A DNA stretch of 64,000 nt from Anagrus nilaparvatae (lineage: Eukaryota > Arthropoda > Insecta > Hymenoptera > Mymaridae), in the NCBI GenBank assembly GCA_022575985.1, contig JAKSXM010000272.1, forward strand, positions 28,351,501 through 28,415,500. The letters are read 5' to 3'. The stretch's first letter is position 1. Each line of letters opens with the position of its first letter. The translations under genes and the position numbers were made by a program. This document shows, piece by piece, positions 57,801-64,000 of the stretch. The notes below the pieces were generated by a model that saw only the letters and a list, made by a program, of their open reading frames with translations, searched no databases and was not told the DNA's origin.

Positions 57801-60471
57801 GTAAAGGGGTATCAGCCCCCAAAGTGCGCTAAATTTTTAATGATTTTTTATAAAAATTTAAGATGTTACTGAACGTAATAAAAATATTACTTGACGTTGA
57901 AAATGATTACTAGAACTTTCAAAAAGTTAAAAAAATCAAATATTTTATTTTTATTTATTTTGTGTATACTCCTCGAGTCAGATCTCGCTGGGGACCAAAT
58001 TAGGGGTTGAGGGAATGAACTTGTTATACAAAATAAATATTTCAAACTAAAAATCCAACCCAGTAGGTATTTTGAGTCGGAATTTTCATTTGTGAAGTCT
58101 TCTTTGAGCTACAATCCCGAAAAAATGAAATGTAAAACCTTGAAATAGGGTGTATAATATTTCAAATTTCGACAAAAAATTATTATACTTTAGTTAGCCC
58201 TTTAGTTGGGATTCGTAGATAAAAACGGACTTTGGAAATGTAAAGAACGACCCAAAAAACTTGCAAAACTCTTAGCTCCAATATACGCCCGATAAAAAAG
58301 GGGTGGGAAAATGGTGGATGTACTAAATATATCCATAATTTATTTTTTCACTTTCTGCAAAGTTTTGTTAATGGTTTCCAATGTCTAATTAAAATAAAAA
58401 ATAATAATAATAATTGAGTTTATTGATCTCATGTAGACTATAATTAAAACATCAATTTTATCAATCATTTAAACAGGTAAACATCGACTACTTAAGATTA
58501 AAGAGTAAAATAAAGCTTTTCACTGAAACTTTAATAAAATAAGTTTAAAATGTCATTCACTTTATTTTAAAAATATCTTTAAGGTCGCTAAAAATTTGTA
58601 GAAATTGCTAAAAATAAAAAAATGTAAATTCACTAAAAAGACTAATGTAAACCAGAAGGTTATTTAACATTGTTTTAGGTGCATTAATTAATGATTATTA
58701 GAAATTTAGAACCTGAAATAATCAATGTTGCCAATTTATGTGACTATAAATATTTTTCTTTTTTTGGTATATTAGAGTGTAATGTTGAATAAAAATAAAC
58801 AGAAGAAAGATAGTTTTTGAATATATGCAGCTTTGATTTTTAGGTACACTGAATTATTTGTTTATCATCATAAATATACATTTGGTGACAGGAAGTGAGA
58901 CAATTCAATTTAATTTTTTAGTCTGAAGCTTTAAATTAAATTTTAATTACAGTGCAAAAATATCCAGAATAATTTACAACTGGATAATTAGAATCAAGAA
59001 AGTTTTTGAGGTAAGAGTGAAACATCAAGAAGCTTCCCGAATAGAATCGGAAGTATGGGCTGATCCGGCCCAGATACGGCGTGATCTGGCCCAGATCTGG
59101 CCCGGATCTGGGCCGGATCGGCCCATACTTCAGATTCTATTCGGGTTGTATTCTACTCTCAAAAGCTCACTGTTTTCGAAAAAAAATATAAATTATAATT
59201 TTGAATACTCCAAAAAAGAAATTTTCAAAATATCAGCTTCAATTTTTCTTTCAGTGTAGGTAAAATTAAACAGTACAATAACAAACAAAAAAGCACGTGG
59301 TATTTAAACTGACAGAAATTGGCAATTTTTCAAAGGTCAATTATAATACCCCCGTCACCTAGTTTGTCATGGTTTATGATCCACGAAACAAAACAATAAC
59401 CTGTATGCATCATATATTATGCTAGTTTATAATCTCAAATAAATTTTATTCTATTTTTTTTGGCTTCAAAAAATTTTCTATTTCATTTTAATTATATGCT
59501 AATAAATTAGTATTTTATTTTTTCTTTTTTACTTTTAAATTGAACAAACTAAAAATGGTGTTAAGAAAAGATGAAAATATTTAAGTTAAATATATATACT
59601 GAATTTTATTTACTTAAATACTTATTAGAATTAGAATTCAAGGTATATTGCCTGCATTATTAGCTCCTATTAAATGAATAATTGGTTTTAAACGTTCTTT
59701 TTTAAAGAATATATTTTATTTATTTATTTATTTATATGCAGCTAAATCTCGATGATTTGTAAACTTTTGTGGTAAATTTATTGAGATATGTTTGACTGTA
59801 AGATATCAGAGTTAGAAGGCAAAAATTATACGTTAATAACAAAATTTTTGGGATCCAAGATCCCCTGGAAAATTATTCTTCTGTCTGTATTTCAAACAAA
59901 TTACGATCATTTTCTAGCTACTTCTTTGACTGAAAAAATGTCACCATTTTTACAATTTTGGAAGGGATTTCTCAAAAACAGTTCTTGATCAAAACAAACC
60001 TACTTATGATTAAAAATAGATTCTTTTTGAAATTTTTCTAATTTGAATAAACCGTTCTTACAAATAATCGAGTTTTAACCGAATATTTAAATAATTACAT
60101 GAAAAAATAATTCATTTAAAAATCTTACATAAGTATTGATGTACTCAAAAGGATCAAAATCTGTTTGTTCATCATCTATTACAGATGGTGGACATGGATA
60201 AAATGCTTGTGACCTTCTGTCGTTTAAAAATTTTTTAAAAATTAATTTTATTTATTAAACAAACAAAATAGAAATTTCTGTAATTTCATTACTTTTTATT
60301 TTGACGACTTTCTTTGAATTTTTCCATTAATTTTTGAAACTCATCCCATTCTTTATCAACTTCTTCTTCGGTACCTTCAGGATGAAGATGAAGTAAATTT
60401 TCTTTCTGCGTTTCTTTACTTGCATGAGTCGACATTCTCCTCATGCCAATTTTTTCACTTTCATATGACAT
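48802..60471 (-). CDS. Chloride channel, ClC-a/ClC-2 type
   Basis: Fourteen coding exons on the minus strand: 60471-60293, 60216-60129, 54044-53759, 53682-53419, 53169-52704, 51841-51607, 51501-51339, 50874-50644, 50255-50032, 49951-49757, 49696-49554, 49495-49336, 49272-49045 and 48984-48802. All are in phase and encode 1014 aa. The product is a plasma-membrane, voltage-gated chloride channel. The [10 protein letters not shown] motif starts near residue 90. The selectivity motifs GSGIPE (about 228-233), GKEGP with the gating glutamate (about E272) and SGIFIP (about 520-525), and the pore tyrosine (about Y617), are present. [10 protein letters not shown] has valine where proton exchangers have glutamate, so a channel is expected. 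CBS domains lie near 638-712 and 879-954. Intron 2 is about 6 kb. The C-terminal tail is acidic and unconserved. Confidence 0.95.
54249..54305 (-). promoter_or_regulatory. Candidate alternative first coding exon of ClC-a
   Basis: In the big intron, 205 bases upstream of the MYGRYTK exon, an ATG opens 19 codons ([19 protein letters not shown]). They end exactly at a strong donor, GTAAGT, with phase 0, the phase needed by the next exon at 54044. It would replace exons 1 and 2 and give a shorter cytosolic N terminus. An alternative promoter just upstream is inferred. No transcript evidence is available. Confidence 0.55.
55258..56250 (-). mobile_element. Imperfect TIR element in ClC-a intron 2
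   Basis: About 37-bp imperfect inverted ends (GCCAATGGGCCTTCTGGGA near 55263 against the inverse of CCGGAAGGTCTACTGGC near 56216) bound about 1 kb. The left part resembles 8080-8330. It contains the GC-rich array at 55859-55946. No functional ORF. Confidence 0.5.
55859..55975 (-). repeat. GC-rich array of 30-bp palindromic units plus terminal motif
   Basis: There are three 30-bp units, each with a TTCCGCGGAA (or TTCCGTGGAA) palindrome followed by CCGGCCGG. They are followed by CGTTTCGGGCGTAACATATAT. That last part resembles the right end of element B (CGTTCGGGGTGTAACATATAT). Read on the minus strand the unit keeps frame and would encode a ten-residue repeat (KPAGSAE-D/-GI type), but there is no sign it is translated. 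Confidence 0.75.
56251..59035. other. Intron 2 interior
   Basis: AT-rich intronic DNA. Positions 57700-58330 hold diverged pieces related to the core of element A (CAGTAGGTATTTTGAGTCGGA and similar). No exon-like ORF was found. Confidence 0.4.
59036..59145. mobile_element. 110-bp GC-rich palindrome
   Basis: CCCGAATAGAATC...GAAGTATGGGC...GATCCGGCCCAGAT is followed, after a short spacer of GATCTGGCCC units, by its inverse ending GATTCTATTCGGG. The arms are about 40 bp with two mismatches. It has the form of a minimal MITE and sits in ClC-a intron 2. Confidence 0.85.
59146..60128. other. 5' part of intron 2
   Basis: AT-rich intronic sequence with a TTTA run near 59716-59736. No exon-like ORF or repeat identified. 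Confidence 0.4.
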
Positions 60472-63400
60472 TTTAAAGATTTATATAATTGGTTTTAAAA
60501 AAAAAAGTAATATTAATAATAACGATAACGATATTCCACTTATGAAAAATTCACTTTAAATTTATTATCACTTATTTTTATTTCCTCCGACATTATTTAA
60601 ACTATAATTATTTATGTAGTAAATAATATTAAGATATTATTTAAATAAAACAAAAAGAAGAAGAATAAGAAGAAGATTGACGTACGTACATAACGAGAAA
60701 GCGGTTAAGTCACACGCACTGGAGTGTAAAAACTGTTCAGGGAGGTCGAGAATACAAGAGCTATTCGAGCTCAATTTATCAAACTCGTTAAAAAAAAATT
60801 TTTTATATATACTTGTATATTGTAGGCAATTTTCCCCTTTATGGCATAAATTGACAATTCTATTGTAACGTTCATTTATGTTTGGCTACCTAAAGTACTT
60901 TATATAGATACAAAATTATTTCACTTTATATCTAATCTTATATGACTTGTTCCATCTCGTCATTGACAGGGAATATTTGGAATGAGCTTTTTTACTGTCA
61001 AGTTAATCCTCCCTAGGTATGACAATAGCAAATAGGTATTCTTTTTTTTGAACCAGTGTAGCAAGAAATGAGAAATCATAGCCCTTAAAAATCTATCAAA
61101 GTATCAAACAATATACATCTGCCGAAGTGTATAAGTTTTTGAGCAACAGAAGTCAAAAGTAAGAACCAAACAGGTTTTACCAATTTTTTTTAGCAGTATT
61201 CACCTAATTATCATAACTAATCAATTTTTTTTAAATCGAGTAATTATTCTAAAAATTAAAAAAAAGTCTTTCAATTTTCAAATTTAACTCAATGCTTAAT
61301 CGACTATACTTGGACAGATAAATATTTTGGAATTTTTGGGGTTTCAGGCAAAAAATGGGTTTAAAAATGAAAAGAGCTGCTTTTATTATGTAGCTTATGG
61401 AAAATATTCATTTTTTTAATTCGAAATCCATTTTTACAAGAATGGTCCATTAGTACTAATGGGGCAGAATTAGTTGCTTATAAAAGATAAAATAATTTTT
61501 TTATCAATCACCAATAAATAAGTTCATAAATATCTGTATTAAGTACAAACTTTTATTTACAATTTTTATTAATACAATTAAATTATAACTTTATTAAACT
61601 CTATTAAATAAAATAAAATGTAATTTAATAAAATTTTTCATCGCAATTAAATTTATCACCCTTTTCTTCAATATAAATAACATAGCGTGTAATATAAATT
61701 AATAAAATTATCCAATTAAAATAAAAAAAAAAATTAATTATTTTTATAGCAATAATTTATTACTTTAGTATAAAAAAAAAGAAAAAAATTTTTATGCATG
61801 CTGATTGTACCGAATGCTTCATTGATATTACAGAGTCATCATATCAGATAATAAGCTACTTCCCTTAAATAGTGAGAGAAAATTTTTTATAGGAAGCTAA
61901 ACTTCAAAGTCATGAATTATGTTATATAAAATAAAATTACCTTATATAAGTCATTTTAACTTGTTTAAAATAATGTTATTATTATTGCTTATTGTCTTTT
62001 GTGTGTGTGGAAAGGGTAACAATGCAATAATTTTGTAAAATTAATTTTTAGGGTCTTTTAGAATACTTTCTTTTTGCATCTATTTTTTTTTATTATAAAA
62101 TTAAGTATTTTTGGTGAATGTAAATTTGGAGAGAACGAGAACACTAAGATTTTTTCAGACTTTTCTTTCATTTTTTCCTTTTCAGATGCTAAGTCTTGGA
62201 TACAATCTTGTTAAGTTTTGAATGGAAAAATTTCATTTAGTTGTGGCTAAATTTGATTTTTGGTGCACAAAGCTTTGCATTTATGAAAAAATTTCGATTT
62301 CAGCATTCAAATTTTCTTCTAACAAGCGTATCCTAGTAAACAGATCAAAATTCTCCTCAATAATGCATATTTATCAAAACTGTATAGACTCTAAAAATTT
62401 GATCTTCATCTTTTCCATAATTTTTAAACTTGACATGGAATAATTCATATAATTAAAACTTATAATAAAAAAAAACAAGTAGGCAAAAAAAAAAAAATTT
62501 GTTATCTTATCTCATAATATTAACAAAACATAAAAAATTTCGTAACTTTAAATCTTAAAGCCAATAAAACAATTTTAAGTAGATATTTTTTAATCTTTAC
62601 CTTTCTTTTTGAAATCATGTGATTTAAAAATTTATAAAATTTTTTTTTGCAATTAAATTTATCTTAAAAAATAATTCTGATAACTATTTTAATATCTTAA
62701 TAAATAGCTGTTTAATAAAGTACTGAATTAAAAACTAAATTAAAGTAGATGCAAATGGAAAAAATTTATTTTAGGGTCATAATTTTTCGGACTTTTTAAA
62801 TATTTGCTTTTGTAAAATAATAAACTTTAGATGACTAGATTTATTCGTGTGAGTAAATTTACATAAGAATAATAATGTCTTATTAAATTTATGAACAATT
62901 TTTTATAATTATTTTTTAATCCCTTGCTTTATTTGTATTTTAATAAATTGTATGGATTTTATTTAAAGGAAGTTCTAATGTCAGAATGCTGTGCTTAAAT
63001 TTTGTTTGAATTATTTGAGATTTGAAGCTAGCAAGGTACTTAAAAATTCTTTAAAATTTAAATGATTTTTCAGGTTATTAGATATAAGAGTTTTACCAGG
63101 AATTAAATAATTATTGTGGATGTAATTTATTGCTACTTTTAGTAACTTTAATTTTTATTCACATTGGTACCCAAATTTAGGCAAAACAAAGCTAATTAAT
63201 TGAAAATTAAAACTTAATTAAATTATTTTATTATTATTGATAAAGTCTGAGTTTAAATCAGGAGAAACGTATAACTTAGATAATAAACCACATCACAATT
63301 TTAAAATAAGTTATTTTCTTTAACCCCTCGCCCAGTACTGGTCAATATATGAAAAACTTCAAATTAATATTAAATTAAATTTGGGTGATAAATTGCATAC

Positions 63401-64000
63401 CATTAATGATAAATTATTTTTTTTTAATTTTTAAGTAAATACTTGAACATAATAAATAAATTAGTCATAATTTAAGGCTTATCATTATAATAATTACTAA
63501 TTTCAGCAACTCGTGACAAAAAGTATACGTAATTGATATTTTGATATCAGTCAATAAAGTCACATGAAATTTGATGAAAAACAGATCTACCTAAATAATA
63601 AAAAATTTAATGCCAAATAAATATGAAATTTTATAAAATTTTTTTTATATATGGGTGCTTGCGTTAATATTATTCTGAAAATAAATTTATTTTCAGATAT
63701 TTTACCTATAACTTAAAATATGAAAATTTTAGTTGTTTTTTAAATTTTAAAAATCAAAATTTTTATATTGCTGTTTTTTGGCATAAAAATAATTTTATAC
63801 TTATTTAAGAAACTTTAAATCAATTTGTATTCTTGGAGGGTCAAATAAAAATATTGGCAAAGATTTAATTAGATTTTATTAAAGTTCAAATTTTTTAAAT
63901 GAAAAGGTTAAATTTTTTGTTTTTTTCCAATTTATTTATATAAAATCTTCATTTTTAGCATAGAAAATTACTTTTAGTATTCGATATAAATTCGTATCGG
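60472..64000. other. Upstream of ClC-a; no gene recognised
   Basis: Very AT-rich sequence, probably with the 5' untranslated region and promoter of ClC-a in its first few hundred bases (an AAGAAGAAG run at 60654-60675). I found no conserved ORF, RNA gene or clear element up to the window end. Confidence 0.4.

Noticed and set aside
1..64000. tRNA, rRNA or CRISPR loci
   Set aside because: A scan for tRNA A/B-box motifs and regularly spaced identical repeats with unique spacers found none; the regular repeats are contiguous satellites.

Overview
This is a very AT-rich piece of an animal nuclear genome, almost certainly an insect. The evidence is two intronless divergent ionotropic receptors, a NinaB-type carotenoid oxygenase, a ClC-a/ClC-2 chloride channel with GT-AG introns and an R1-type non-LTR retrotransposon fragment. 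The very low GC and the many short introns would suit an AT-rich parasitoid wasp or a similar small insect. That placement is a guess; nothing in the window fixes the order. There are no bacterial signals, CRISPR arrays, rRNAs or recognisable tRNAs.

Layout. Positions 1-13,200 are accessory DNA: inverted and direct arrays of a repeat family marked by TTTTTGGGTCGCTGA, a foldback element (3014-3910), minisatellites, TTAA-flanked MITEs and two neighbouring elements whose ends are tandem short palindromes (9823-12124 and 12133-12910). Then come ionotropic receptor IR-A (+, 13226-15091), a palindromic insertion, a dead copy of the IR-A 3' end (16078-16375), a MITE (16987-17405) and a TIR-bounded element carrying a broken LRR gene fragment (17406-19986). 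Positions 20-30 kb are mostly non-genic, with an inverted-repeat element, a TTAA MITE, a ~205-bp satellite split by retroelements, and a 5'-truncated R1-like element. IR-B (-, 30873-32759) follows, and its 5' end and upstream region are duplicated as a remnant at 33.8-34.6 kb. Positions 36.2-43.0 kb hold a chain of large hairpins: a second copy of the foldback family, a palindrome with 345-bp arms, a GAGACGAGAC-ended foldback and a MITE.

From 43.5 kb the window is genic. A ten-exon ninaB-like carotenoid oxygenase (+, 43497-46861, 617 aa) converges on a 14-exon ClC-a/ClC-2 chloride channel (-, 60471-48802, 1014 aa), with about 1.9 kb of shared 3' flank. The channel has a second, unassigned first coding exon at 54305-54249 that fits an alternative promoter. 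Its 6-kb intron holds several GC-rich palindromic repeats. Positions 60.5-64 kb are upstream, AT-rich and without a recognisable gene.

How the parts relate: the two receptors are paralogues and both loci show local partial duplication, as expected in a birth-and-death chemoreceptor family. The two housekeeping-type genes are intact. The most unusual feature is the density of foldback or palindromic elements, some nested, which could be sources of long hairpin RNA. I assembled the exon structures by hand from splice signals and reading phase; every junction keeps frame.
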